Assembly: GCA_903886975.1 (NCBI GenBank) | Contig: CAISOB010000013.1 | Span: 1-64,000 of the forward strand | DNA length: 64,000 bases | From: an uncultured beta proteobacterium | GTDB taxonomy: Bacteria; Pseudomonadota; Gammaproteobacteria; Burkholderiales; Rhodocyclaceae | Reading direction: 5' to 3' | Shown here: positions 36,901-45,568 of the stretch, piece by piece | Position numbering within the stretch: the first letter of the stretch is position 1 | Layout: each line of letters starts with the position of its first letter | The notes under the pieces: model-generated | What the model was told of the DNA's origin: nothing | Database searches by the model: none | Seen by the model: only the letters and a program-made list of their open reading frames with translations | Made by a program: the position numbers and the translations under genes

Positions 36901-37197
36901 ATGCGCAAGATCGCTGTACTCGCATTTGTCCTCGTCGCGTTGTCACGTGCAATGCTATCGAATGCCGCGGAGATTTCGAAGGATGAAGCGATTGCCATTG
37001 TCCTTCGGGAGGCTGGATGCCGCGAGGTCGAGGATTGCGAAATCCGCGGCGGTCAAAAGGACGGAAAGTGGGTCTTCGCCGTTTGGTTCGTCATGGGTCG
37101 GAACACGGACGGCTCGCCCCAGTTCGCCCCCGGCGGCTGGGTGGGACTTACGCTCAGTGCGCAGGGGGACGTCATTGATCGCATGCCTGGCCTCTGA
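36901..37197 (+). CDS. Small secreted protein, unknown
   Basis: A 98-residue protein with a signal peptide (MRKIAVLAFVLVALSRAMLS, then NAA). The mature part begins AEISKDEAIAIVLREAGCRE and contains two cysteines (GCREVEDCEIRG) that may form a disulfide, then KWVFAVWFVMG and PGGWVGLTLSAQGDV. The overall pattern, a helix followed by beta strands, recalls PepSY-like or other small periplasmic modules, but I cannot assign a family. It starts four bases after a GTTAGAC box, with no separate ribosome site visible. Confidence 0.65.
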   Translation: MRKIAVLAFVLVALSRAMLSNAAEISKDEAIAIVLREAGCREVEDCEIRGGQKDGKWVFAVWFVMGRNTDGSPQFAPGGWVGLTLSAQGDVIDRMPGL

Positions 37198-37209
37198 GCG
37201 TTCGGCCCA

Positions 37210-37635
37210 GTGATCGTTCGTGCATTGATACTTGGGGCCTTGTGGCTCGTTTCGCAGATAGCCCTTGCTTCTCCGCATTGCGCCGATTTCCTGCAAGCTC
37301 TGGCTCGAAAGCCGCCCAATCTCGAGTTCATCGAATGCAAGGCCGGTCATGAACAACAGCTCCGGGCACTCGTTGCGAGCTATCGTGTCGACGGCCGCCA
37401 TGCTGCGGCGATCGAACGCTATCTCGTTCGCCACACCGGAATGTCAAGGCTTCGCTTCGCCTGTTGCGGATGGGAGCCTAATACACGCAAGATTCAAAGA
37501 ACGGGCCATGTGCCCAGCAGCCCTGCCTACGAAATCACAATGGCTTCGGAAGAGACCGTCGTCGCACGTCGCTCCGACTGGAGCCAGATTCCCTGGTTCT
37601 ACGTTACGGTCACGCTTCCTCTCGAAGCGCCCTAA
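37210..37635 (+). CDS. Small secreted protein resembling DUF4952
   Basis: A 141-residue protein starting at GTG with a signal peptide (VRALILGALWLVSQIALA). The mature part has CADFLQALARKPPNLEFIEC, LRALVASYRVDGRHAAAIE and LRFACCGWEP, a cysteine pattern I associate with DUF4952 proteins of gammaproteobacteria. Function is unknown. GTTCGGC lies four bases before the start codon. The base composition is lower in GC than the flanking housekeeping genes, as for its three upstream neighbours. Confidence 0.7.
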   Translation: MIVRALILGALWLVSQIALASPHCADFLQALARKPPNLEFIECKAGHEQQLRALVASYRVDGRHAAAIERYLVRHTGMSRLRFACCGWEPNTRKIQRTGHVPSSPAYEITMASEETVVARRSDWSQIPWFYVTVTLPLEAP

Positions 37636-37739
37636 GCCTGCGCTTTGGCGAACCCGAGCTGGTGCTCGCGGTCGAATCGGCGTGCTGTTTCCACGGTCGT
37701 TCGATTCGTCCGGCGCAGTACGTTCCCAAGGAGAAGGTC

Positions 37740-38123
37740 ATGCTCACGAATTCCCCAGTAACGACGATTTTACCGGTCATCGACATGCAGCGGGCGCGCG
37801 ATTTCTACGAGAAGAAGCTCAGGCTCAAGCCTGCCGGCCAGAAGGCCGACGGCAAATTCGTCTACGCCTGCGGCGGCGGCGCGGTGATCGCGCTGTTCCC
37901 GAAAGCCGGCGGGACAAAAGCCGAACACACGGCAATCAGCTTCCAGGTCGATGACATCGCCGCGGCGGTGGCGGCGCTACAGAAGACCGGCGTGGTCTTC
38001 GAGGACTACGACTTCCCCGGCCTGAAGACCATCGACCATGTTTGCGTGCTGGGTTCGGAAAAAGCCGCCTGGTTCAAGGATACGGAAGGAAACTATCTAT
38101 GCCTGCATGAGGACATCGCCTGA
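37740..38123 (+). CDS. VOC-superfamily (glyoxalase-like) protein
   Basis: A 127-residue single-module vicinal oxygen chelate protein. It has the typical opening TTILPVIDMQRARDFYEKKL, the central ISFQVDDIAAAVAALQKTGV and the closing WFKDTEGNYLCLHED with a Glu as likely metal ligand. AAGGAGAAGG precedes the ATG at 37740. It may be a dioxygenase, glyoxalase or resistance-type protein; the substrate is unknown. Composition is again GC-rich, so it seems to belong to the host chromosome rather than to the preceding island. It converges with the minus-strand gene at 38166. Confidence 0.88.
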   Translation: MLTNSPVTTILPVIDMQRARDFYEKKLRLKPAGQKADGKFVYACGGGAVIALFPKAGGTKAEHTAISFQVDDIAAAVAALQKTGVVFEDYDFPGLKTIDHVCVLGSEKAAWFKDTEGNYLCLHEDIA

Positions 38124-38165
38124 CGCGGGCCGGAAGCACCAGCTCGCGTTTCCTGAGGCGAGCCG

Positions 38166-38951
38166 TCAATTGATTCGCCGGGTGTGGCGGGATAGGAGTT
38201 TCGCCCGTCTGCGGGCGGCATCGAGGCTGAAAACCTCGGGTTTCTTGCGCCTGAATTCCTGCCGTCGTCGCGCATTCTCCTTGCGCACCTCGTACTGATC
38301 GCGTTCATAGGGCGTCATTTCGGCGAGCAACACGGACTCGGTATCGGCATGCGCACCGGCGCCGGGGAATCCTTCCTGCAACAGCCAGCCGATGTGCAGT
38401 GCAGCCGCGACTTCGTTCATCATCTGCCGATGCTCGGCCACGGCTTCACGCGCCGAAGGTTCCGGCAAGGCGGTGCCGGCGACCGAAGTCCATGGCCCCT
38501 TGCACAGCCATTCAAGATCCTCGAGATGTTCGCGCAGGGCTTCCCCCGACATGGCCAGCATGTCCTTTCTCGCCTTCTGTCTGATCCAGTCCGACAGCGG
38601 CATCTGACCGCGCTCGAGTTGCAAGCGCGACGCCGTGTCGACTGGTTCGGCCAGGGCTTGTTTGTTGACTGGCTCGGCGCCGTCCACCACCGGCAGCAGC
38701 GGGGGCTGCGCAACAATCTGTGTGACTTCGCGTTTGAGCGAAGAAATCCGCGCGAGAAGATGCGCAATAATCGGCGCCGCATATCCCGGCGCGGCGCGGC
38801 GGTCCTCGCCGGCCGAGCCCATAGTCTCTGACGAAACGGCATTGGCGCGGTCGTACTGGCGCGCCAACTCGCGGAGCGCACCGAGAGACGCGCGCCCAAA
38901 GCGCTTCTCATAAGAAGCCGCAAGGCTGGCTAGCGCAGCAGCGTATGCCAT
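38166..38951 (-). CDS. Unknown protein, partner of the coiled-coil membrane protein
   Basis: A 261-residue hydrophilic, helix-rich protein without signal peptide or membrane segment. It contains PIIAHLLARISSLKREVTQI (short coiled coil), PLSDWIRQKARKDMLAMSGE and LREHLEDLEWLCKGPW, then a highly charged C-terminus (RKENARRRQEFRRKKPEVFS). I recognise no family. Its start overlaps the end of the upstream coiled-coil gene by 22 bp, so the two are probably translated together and may interact. Confidence 0.6.
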   Translation of the reverse strand: MAYAAALASLAASYEKRFGRASLGALRELARQYDRANAVSSETMGSAGEDRRAAPGYAAPIIAHLLARISSLKREVTQIVAQPPLLPVVDGAEPVNKQALAEPVDTASRLQLERGQMPLSDWIRQKARKDMLAMSGEALREHLEDLEWLCKGPWTSVAGTALPEPSAREAVAEHRQMMNEVAAALHIGWLLQEGFPGAGAHADTESVLLAEMTPYERDQYEVRKENARRRQEFRRKKPEVFSLDAARRRAKLLSRHTRRIN

Positions 38952-39685
38952 ATCGAGATCGCCAGCATGGCTAGGCCGAGCAAGCCGACGACGAAGATTT
39001 CCACGCGTTGCCGCTTGTGCACGGCCGCTTCGCGCGCCTGCAGCGTTTCGATTCGCTTGCGGAAAGATCTGAGCAAAGCGCGGCTATCGCCGTTCAACTT
39101 GTCGGTCACCTTGAGGGTCGCCGACATCTTCTCCTGATGTTCCTGTTGCAGCGCCGAAATCCGCGCCACGGCTCGCGCAATTTCCTGCTCGAAATTGGAG
39201 CGCTGATTGCCGATTTGCGCGAGTAGAAGCTGGAAATCGGAACGGCTGGCCGCAATCTCCTCCTGCGCTTCTCTTTGCTTTACGGCATATGCTTCAACGC
39301 CTCGTTCAAGGGTCGACAGGACTTCGCCATGCCGCGCAAGTTCTCCCTTGATACGCAGGCAATCCGCGCCCAGGCTTTCCCGGGCCGAGACGATATCCTT
39401 GCCCAGTTGTTCCCGGGCCGACGCGAAAACTGCGGCCGCGCGGCCGGTCTTTTCCTCGAGGGCGGCGACGACTTGCCGCGCGGCCTCGACCTGCGCAAGC
39501 AGCTCCGAATCGGCGGCATTGATCGGCGCCAGCGCCTGACTGATGCGCGACTCAAGCCGGTCGTCGATGTCCTCCTTGAGCGACAGCAATTCCCGGTGCA
39601 TGCCGAGGAGCACGGTGCCATGGACATCCGTGAAATCGTCAAGCAGAAGTTCGAGCCGGTCCTTCTTCTCGGTTTGCACAGTCAT
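38930..39685 (-). CDS. Tail-anchored coiled-coil protein, unknown
   Basis: A 251-residue protein that is almost wholly helical and charged (about residues 5-225), with repeated Glu/Lys/Arg/Ala patterns typical of a long coiled coil. It ends with one hydrophobic helix, VEIFVVGLLGLAMLAISIWH, and a tiny tail. It is thus a predicted inner-membrane protein with a large cytoplasmic rod, or the reverse orientation. I recognise no named family. It lies between a NYN-LOTUS gene (130 bp upstream, same strand) and the overlapping unknown gene. Confidence 0.65.
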   Translation of the reverse strand: MTVQTEKKDRLELLLDDFTDVHGTVLLGMHRELLSLKEDIDDRLESRISQALAPINAADSELLAQVEAARQVVAALEEKTGRAAAVFASAREQLGKDIVSARESLGADCLRIKGELARHGEVLSTLERGVEAYAVKQREAQEEIAASRSDFQLLLAQIGNQRSNFEQEIARAVARISALQQEHQEKMSATLKVTDKLNGDSRALLRSFRKRIETLQAREAAVHKRQRVEIFVVGLLGLAMLAISIWHTLLR

Positions 39686-39815
39686 CGGCCTCGTTCCTGT
39701 TCCGCAACATCATCGACAGCTTGTCAGCCGCACGGCTCCGGCAGCAGGCCGGAGCGCCATGTCAGACGATTCTACGCCGCTGCGCGCGCTTTTATCAACC
39801 GGGGGCCGCGCCGAC

Positions 39816-40877
39816 CTAAGCCGCTGACGCGCCACCGTCGGGGGCGGTTTGCGGCTTGCGCGCCCGTCGGCCGCGCGAGGCTTTCTTCTCCGGTGCCTTC
39901 TCGGCCATGCCCTCGCCGACCGGTTCCGCCGGCGGCGGCGAAAGTTCAGCCTGGGCCTTGGCCAGGGCTTTGCTGCTGCCGCGGCCACGACGTTTGGCCG
40001 CCGCCGGCGGCGCACCGGTCTCTTCGGCGGCCGGTGCTTCGTTGCGCAAGCTCGGGCTCGTACTGCGATGGACGAAGGCGCCCGACTTCTCGTCGCGCCC
40101 GAGTTCGAGCAGGCCGCGCGACTGCGCTTCCTCCAGCAGGTTGCCGAAGCTCTTGAAGCTGTAGTTGCTCTCGTTGAAATCGGGCTTGCGGCGCTTGATC
40201 GCTTCCTTGAGCATCGATGCCCAGATCTTGCCGCTGTCGCCGCGCTCGGCGACCAGCGCGTCGAAAGTCGCCACGGCCAGGTCGATGGCTTCGCTCTTGC
40301 GCGCCTCGCTCTCGTCGCGGCGCCGCTGGTCTTCTTCCGGCGTGCGCTTGGCCGCTTGCGGCGCCGCTTTCGGGTCGCGGCGCGCGGCCGAGCGCTGGCT
40401 CTCGCGCACCAGGTCGTCATAGAAGATGAATTCGTCGCAGTTGGCGATCAAAAGGTCGGAGCACGACTGCTTGACGCCGACGCCGATCACGTATTTGGCG
40501 TTCTCGCGCAGCTTGGAGACGAGCGGCGAAAAGTCGGAATCGCCGCTGACGATGACGAAGGTGTTGACGTGCGATTTGGTGTAACAGAGATCGAGGGCAT
40601 CGACGACCATGCGGATGTCGGCGGAATTCTTTCCCGACTGGCGCACGTGCGGGATTTCAATCAATTCGAAATTGGCTTCGTGCATCGTCGCCTTGAAGCC
40701 CTTGTAGCGCTCCCAGTCGCAATAGGCTTTCTTGAGCACGATGCTGCCCTTGAGCAGCAGGCGTTCGAGCACCGGCTTGATGTCGAACTTTTCGTAATTG
40801 GCATCGCGCACGCCGAGCGCGACGTTCTCAAAATCGCAGAACATCGCCATGCTGACGGTATCGGGGGATGCGGCCAT
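39816..40877 (-). CDS. NYN-domain (LabA/DUF88) protein with OST-HTH/LOTUS domain
   Basis: A 353-residue putative RNA-processing protein. The NYN (PIN-like) nuclease domain covers about residues 8-150: MAMFCDFENVALGV (first Asp), NSADIRMVVDALDL and VIVSGDSDFSPLVSKLRE supply the acidic metal-binding residues. A charged linker (about 160-200) leads to an OST-HTH/LOTUS RNA-binding domain (about 205-275; KIWASMLKEAIKRRKPDFNE, SFGNLLEEAQSRGLLEL). The tail is Ala/Pro/Arg/Lys-rich and probably disordered. ATG 40877 is followed directly by the conserved region. It is divergent from the RND operon. Confidence 0.85.
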   Translation of the reverse strand: MAASPDTVSMAMFCDFENVALGVRDANYEKFDIKPVLERLLLKGSIVLKKAYCDWERYKGFKATMHEANFELIEIPHVRQSGKNSADIRMVVDALDLCYTKSHVNTFVIVSGDSDFSPLVSKLRENAKYVIGVGVKQSCSDLLIANCDEFIFYDDLVRESQRSAARRDPKAAPQAAKRTPEEDQRRRDESEARKSEAIDLAVATFDALVAERGDSGKIWASMLKEAIKRRKPDFNESNYSFKSFGNLLEEAQSRGLLELGRDEKSGAFVHRSTSPSLRNEAPAAEETGAPPAAAKRRGRGSSKALAKAQAELSPPPAEPVGEGMAEKAPEKKASRGRRARKPQTAPDGGASAA

Positions 40878-41070
40878 GAAGGTCTCCAGTGGGTAATCTC
40901 GAACCGAGTATACCGCCCGCCGGACGCCGGGCACGAGAAAAAGCTTGCGGATCCGGTGATTGCGCGCAGTGAATTTTTCTTGCGAGGCGTGTCTACATGT
41001 TAACGGCCATTGCCGCCCCTTTGACCCGCTCACGCCCTCCCCGAGGGCGATTCGCCCCCGGAGACCCGCC

Positions 41071-42363
41071 ATGACGCACAGAATAAACCCGAGCGCCCCG
41101 CTTCCCGGCAGATGGGATCGCCGTGCAGGCACGGCGCTTGCCAATTTCGCGCTTGCCAATTTCGCGCTTGCCAATTTCGTAACCATCGCGGCCATCGCGA
41201 CGATCCTCGCGCTCGCCGCCTGCGGCAGCAAGCCGCCTGAAGCCGGCGCCGGCGCGATGTTCGGCGGGCCGGCGCCGGTCTCGGTGCAGACCGCGCAAGC
41301 GGAAACCCTGCCGGTGAATTTCGAATACACGGCGCAAACGCGCGGTTCGCGCGAAGTCGAAGTGCGCGCCCGGGTCACCGGCATCCTGCTCAAGCGCAAC
41401 TACATCGAGGGCGGCAAAGTGCGCGCCGGACAATCGCTGTTCGTCATCGATCCGGCGCCGTTTGCCAACGCCGTGGCGCGCGCGCAGGCCGACGTCGCCG
41501 CGGCCGAAGCGAAGCACGCCCAGGCCGCACGCGATGCGGCGCGCCTCGCGCCGCTGCTCGAGGCCAAGGCGATCAGCCGCAAGGATTATGACGACGCCGT
41601 ATCCGGCGAGGCCGTCGCCGCCGCCGATCTGCTGGCGGCCAAGGCGCGCTTGCGCGATGCCGAGCTCAATCAGCAATGGACGCGGGTCGAATCGCCGATC
41701 ACCGGCGTCGCGAGCCGTTCGCTGAAATCGGAAGGCTCGCTGATTTCGGGGCCGGACGTGCTGCTGACCACGGTCACCCAGTCCGACCCGATGCAGATCA
41801 TCTTCGGCATCCCCGATAACGATCGCCTGAAGCTCGGCGAGGAGGTCGCCGCCAATCGCGTGCAATGGCCGAAGGACGGCCGCTTCAAGGTCACCGTCAA
41901 GCTCTCCGACGGACGTGAGTACGGCAAGGCCGGCTACACCGATTTCACCGATCTGCGCGTCTCGCGCGACACCGGCACGAGCGAAGCGCGCGCCGAAGTT
42001 CCGAACCCCGATGGCGTGCTGCAGGCGGGCCAGTTCGTGCGCGTGCAGCTTTCGGGGGCAACGCGCGAAGGCGTCTTCCGCGTGCCGCAACGCGCCGTAC
42101 TCGAAGGCCCGCAAGGCAAGTTTGTCTATGTCGTCGGCAAGGACAACAAGGCCGAGATGCGGCCGGTCGAGGCCAGCGATTGGACCGGCGGCGACATCGT
42201 CGTGACGCGCGGCCTTGCGGCCGGCGAGCAGGTCATCGTCGACGGCGTGCTCAAGCTCGGCCCCGGCGCGCTGGTCCAGGTCGCCGCCGCGCCCGCCGGT
42301 GCTGCGCCACCGGGTGCGCCCGCCGCGCCGGCGCCGGCAGCGGCCGGCAGCAAGGGGGGCTGA
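41071..42363 (+). CDS. RND efflux periplasmic adaptor (AcrA/MexA family lipoprotein)
   Basis: Membrane fusion protein of 430 residues. An unusual N-terminus contains three tandem ALANF units before the hydrophobic signal and lipobox (ILALAACGS). The mature protein has the first barrel part (VSVQTAQAETLPVNFEYTAQ), the lipoyl motif (RVTGILLKRNYIEGGKVRAG), an alpha hairpin, the second lipoyl half (ESPITGVASRSLKSEGSLIS) and the MexA-type barrel and membrane-proximal domain (FRVPQRAVLEGPQGKFVYVV). An Ala/Pro-rich tail ends it. The permease starts 5 bp downstream. No regulator gene is adjacent. Confidence 0.93.
   Translation: MTHRINPSAPLPGRWDRRAGTALANFALANFALANFVTIAAIATILALAACGSKPPEAGAGAMFGGPAPVSVQTAQAETLPVNFEYTAQTRGSREVEVRARVTGILLKRNYIEGGKVRAGQSLFVIDPAPFANAVARAQADVAAAEAKHAQAARDAARLAPLLEAKAISRKDYDDAVSGEAVAAADLLAAKARLRDAELNQQWTRVESPITGVASRSLKSEGSLISGPDVLLTTVTQSDPMQIIFGIPDNDRLKLGEEVAANRVQWPKDGRFKVTVKLSDGREYGKAGYTDFTDLRVSRDTGTSEARAEVPNPDGVLQAGQFVRVQLSGATREGVFRVPQRAVLEGPQGKFVYVVGKDNKAEMRPVEASDWTGGDIVVTRGLAAGEQVIVDGVLKLGPGALVQVAAAPAGAAPPGAPAAPAPAAAGSKGG
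41134..41178 (+). repeat. Three perfect 15 bp tandem repeats inside the adaptor signal sequence
   Basis: GCGCTTGCCAATTTC occurs three times in succession, encoding ALANF-ALANF-ALANF at residues 22-36 of the adaptor. The unit is a multiple of three, so gain or loss of copies keeps the frame while lengthening or shortening the signal region. Confidence 0.95.
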
Positions 42364-42367
42364 TCGA

Positions 42368-45300
42368 ATGTTCTCGCGCTTCTTCATCGACCGGCCGATT
42401 TTTGCCATCGTCATCTCGATCTTCATCGTCATCGCGGGCCTCGCCTCGATGCGCACCCTGCCGATCGCGCAGTACCCGGAAATCGCCCCGCCGCAGGTGC
42501 AGGTCGCCGCCGTCTATCCGGGCGCCTCGGCCGACGTGCTCGAGAAGACCGTCGCGGCACCGCTCGAGACGCAGATCAACGGCGTCGAAGGCATGCTCTA
42601 CATGAACTCGACCTCGGCCTCGAACGGCCGCGTCGAGATCAACATCACCTTCGAGATCGGCAGCAACATCGACCAGGCGGTGATCAACGTGACCAACCGC
42701 GTCAAGCAGGCCGAGGCGCGCCTGCCGCAGGAAGTCAACCGGCAGGGCATCCAGGTCGAGAAAGCTTCGTCGTCGTTCCTGCAGGTGCTCGCCTTCACGT
42801 CGCCCGACGGGCGCTACGACGACCTCTTCACCAGCAACTACGTGACGCTCAACGTGCTCGACATCCTGAAGCGCATTCCGGGAACGACCAACGTGCAGAT
42901 CTTCGGCGCCAAGGATTATTCGATGCGCATCTGGCTCAAGCCCGACCGAATGGCGCAGCTCAACGTCGCCGCGGCCGACGTGATTCGCGCCATCAACGAG
43001 CAGAACGCCCAGTACGCGGTCGGGCGCATCGGCGAGCCGCCGATCGCGCGCGGCCAGGAAATGTCGCTGACGGTCAACACCCGCGGGCGCCTGGCCGAAC
43101 CCGGCGAATTCGAACAAATCATCGTGCGCGCCGGCGCCGACGGATCGCTGCTGCGCTTAAAAGACGTCGCGCGCGTCGAACTCGGGTCGAAAGACTACGA
43201 TTTCATTGGCCGGCGCAACGGCCAGCCGGCGACCCTGGTCGGCATCTTCCTCAAACCCGGCGCCAACGCGCTCGACACGGCGCAAGTGGTCAAGACGACG
43301 CTCAAGGATCTCGCCACGCGCTTTCCCGACGGGCTGACCTACGCCATCCCCTACGACACCACCGATTTCGTCCGGGTCTCGATCCGCGAAGTGCTGTTCA
43401 CGCTCGGCGAAGCGATGCTGCTGGTGTTCATCGTCGTCTATTTCTTCCTGCAGAACTGGCGTGCGACGCTGATCCCGACGCTGGCCGTGCCGGTGTCGCT
43501 GACCGGCGCCTTCGCCGGCCTCTTGCTGCTCGGCTATTCGATCAACACGCTGACCCTCTTCGGCATGGTGCTGGCCATCGGCATCGTCGTCGATGATGCC
43601 ATTGTCGTTCTCGATAACGTCGAGCGCATCATGCACGAGGAGGGCATCCCGGCCAAGCCGGCGGCGATCCAGGCGATGCGCGAAGTGACCGGGCCGATCG
43701 TCGCGATCGTCCTCGTGCTGTGCGCGGTGTTCGTGCCGATCGCCTTCCTCGGCGGCCTCACCGGCGAGCTCTACCGCCAGTTCGCGGTCACCATCTCGAT
43801 TGCCGTCGTCATTTCCGGCATCGTCGCGCTGACCCTTACGCCCTCGCTCTGCGTGCTCATCCTGCGCCACGAGCACAAGGCGCAAAACCGCGTGTTCACC
43901 GCCTTCAACAAGGGCTTCACCGGCCTTAGCGGACGCTATACCGGCGGCGTCGCCTGGCTGATCCGGCGCGGCGCGCTCGGGCTGACCCTGTTCGCCGGCA
44001 TGGTGCTGCTCGCAGCCACCCTGTGGAAACTCACGCCCGGCAGCCTGGTCCCCGACGAGGACCAGGGTTACTACATCAGTGCCGTCTATCTGCCCGACGG
44101 CGCTTCGCTCGAACGCACCGACAAGGTGGTCAAGCAAGTCGATGCGATCATTCACGAAAACCCCAACGTCGCCAACAGCATCGTGTTCACCGGTTTCGAT
44201 TTCATCGGCGGCAGCTTCAAGAACAACGCGGCAACTTTCTTCGTCACCCTCAAGCACTGGGACGAACGCAAGGTTCCGGCCAGCGCGCTGGTCGGCGAAC
44301 TGTTCATGAAGACCGCGCATATCAAGGAAGCGCTGGTCCTCGCGTTCGGCCCGCCGGCGATTTTCGGCATGGGCAATTCGGGCGGCTTCGAGTTCTATCT
44401 GCAGAACCGCGGCGAGGGAGGCCCGCAGAAACTCGCCGAGGTCAGCCAGCAGTTCATCGGCAAGCTGCACGCCGACAAGAACATCGGCATGGTCTCCTCG
44501 CTGTGGCGCGCCAACGTGCCGCAACTCGACGTCGATGTCGATCGCGACAAAGCCAAGTCGCTCGGCGTGCCGATCGATGCGCTGTTCGACACGCTCGGGG
44601 CGACGCTCGGCACTTACTACGTCAACGACTTCAACAAGTTCGGGCGGACCTGGCAGGTGCTGATGTCGGCCGAACCGGCCTTTCGCAGCAGCCCCGGCGA
44701 TATCGGCGGCATCTACGTGCGCTCCGAGCGCGGACAGATGGTGCCACTCTCGGCGCTCGCCCAGATCCGCCAGACGACCGGCCCGGAAACGCTCGAGCGC
44801 TTCAACAACCTGCCGTCGGTGAAGATTATCGGCAACGGCGCGCCGGGCGTCTCGTCGGGGCAGGTCATTACCGAAGTCGAGAAGGTCGCGCGCCAGAATC
44901 TGCCGCCGGACTTCAGCTACGACTGGGGCGGCGCCTCGTTCCAGGAAAAGAAAGCCAGCGGCGCGTCGAGCTACGCGCTGATCCTCGGCGCCCTGATGGT
45001 CTTCCTGATTCTCGCCGCGCAGTACGAGCGCTGGTCGCTGCCGCTCGCCGTGCTGTTCGCGCTGCCCTTCGGCACCTTCGGCGCGCTCGCCGCGGTCTGG
45101 CTGCGCGGCATGAGCAACGACGTCTATTTCCAGATCGGCCTCGTCACCCTGCTCGGCCTCGCCGCCAAGAACGCCATCCTGATCGTCGAATACGCGCTCT
45201 ACAAGCACGGCGAGGGCATGAGCGCGGCGGCCGCGGCGATCGAAGCCGCGCGCCTGCGCTTCCGGCCGATCCTGATGACTTCGCTGGCCTTCATCCTCGG

Positions 45301-45568
45301 CGTCATGCCGCTCGCCTTCTCGCACGGCGCCGGCGCCGGCGCGCGCCGGGCGGTCGGCACCGGCGTCATGGGCGGCATGCTCGCCGCGACTTTCCTGGCG
45401 ATCTTCTTCATTCCGCTGTTCTATCGGCTGATCAACGACCGCCGCCTCGGCGAGCCGCGCAGCACCGACGAGCTGTTTGCCGAAGTCAAGGAAACCCATG
45501 CGAAGGCGCACGAAAAACTCCTGGCCCGCGCCAAACGTGACGAGGAATCGGGAGAACGCGATGAATAG
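42368..45568 (+). CDS. RND multidrug efflux permease, HAE-1 (AcrB/MexB) type
   Basis: Proton-driven trimeric inner-membrane pump of 1066 residues. It begins MFSRFFIDRPIFAIVISIF and has 12 membrane helices in two blocks with two large periplasmic loops. TM4 carries the proton-relay pair in LAIGIVVDDAIVVLDNVERI. NGVEGMLYMNSTSASNG and the YLPDGASLERTD region are typical of the pore and docking domains. The C-terminus is charged (KLLARAKRDEESGERDE). It overlaps the outer-membrane factor gene by 8 bp. The family covers broad drug, dye, detergent and solvent export. Confidence 0.96.
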   Translation: MFSRFFIDRPIFAIVISIFIVIAGLASMRTLPIAQYPEIAPPQVQVAAVYPGASADVLEKTVAAPLETQINGVEGMLYMNSTSASNGRVEINITFEIGSNIDQAVINVTNRVKQAEARLPQEVNRQGIQVEKASSSFLQVLAFTSPDGRYDDLFTSNYVTLNVLDILKRIPGTTNVQIFGAKDYSMRIWLKPDRMAQLNVAAADVIRAINEQNAQYAVGRIGEPPIARGQEMSLTVNTRGRLAEPGEFEQIIVRAGADGSLLRLKDVARVELGSKDYDFIGRRNGQPATLVGIFLKPGANALDTAQVVKTTLKDLATRFPDGLTYAIPYDTTDFVRVSIREVLFTLGEAMLLVFIVVYFFLQNWRATLIPTLAVPVSLTGAFAGLLLLGYSINTLTLFGMVLAIGIVVDDAIVVLDNVERIMHEEGIPAKPAAIQAMREVTGPIVAIVLVLCAVFVPIAFLGGLTGELYRQFAVTISIAVVISGIVALTLTPSLCVLILRHEHKAQNRVFTAFNKGFTGLSGRYTGGVAWLIRRGALGLTLFAGMVLLAATLWKLTPGSLVPDEDQGYYISAVYLPDGASLERTDKVVKQVDAIIHENPNVANSIVFTGFDFIGGSFKNNAATFFVTLKHWDERKVPASALVGELFMKTAHIKEALVLAFGPPAIFGMGNSGGFEFYLQNRGEGGPQKLAEVSQQFIGKLHADKNIGMVSSLWRANVPQLDVDVDRDKAKSLGVPIDALFDTLGATLGTYYVNDFNKFGRTWQVLMSAEPAFRSSPGDIGGIYVRSERGQMVPLSALAQIRQTTGPETLERFNNLPSVKIIGNGAPGVSSGQVITEVEKVARQNLPPDFSYDWGGASFQEKKASGASSYALILGALMVFLILAAQYERWSLPLAVLFALPFGTFGALAAVWLRGMSNDVYFQIGLVTLLGLAAKNAILIVEYALYKHGEGMSAAAAAIEAARLRFRPILMTSLAFILGVMPLAFSHGAGAGARRAVGTGVMGGMLAATFLAIFFIPLFYRLINDRRLGEPRSTDELFAEVKETHAKAHEKLLARAKRDEESGERDE

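Noticed and set aside
43157..45511. Long minus-strand open frame opposite the RND permease
   Set aside because: Antisense shadow with Arg/Asp/Glu/His-rich composition and no recognisable domain.
44023..45540. Long second plus-strand frame inside the RND permease
   Set aside because: Arg-rich out-of-frame reading of a conserved gene; no ribosome site.
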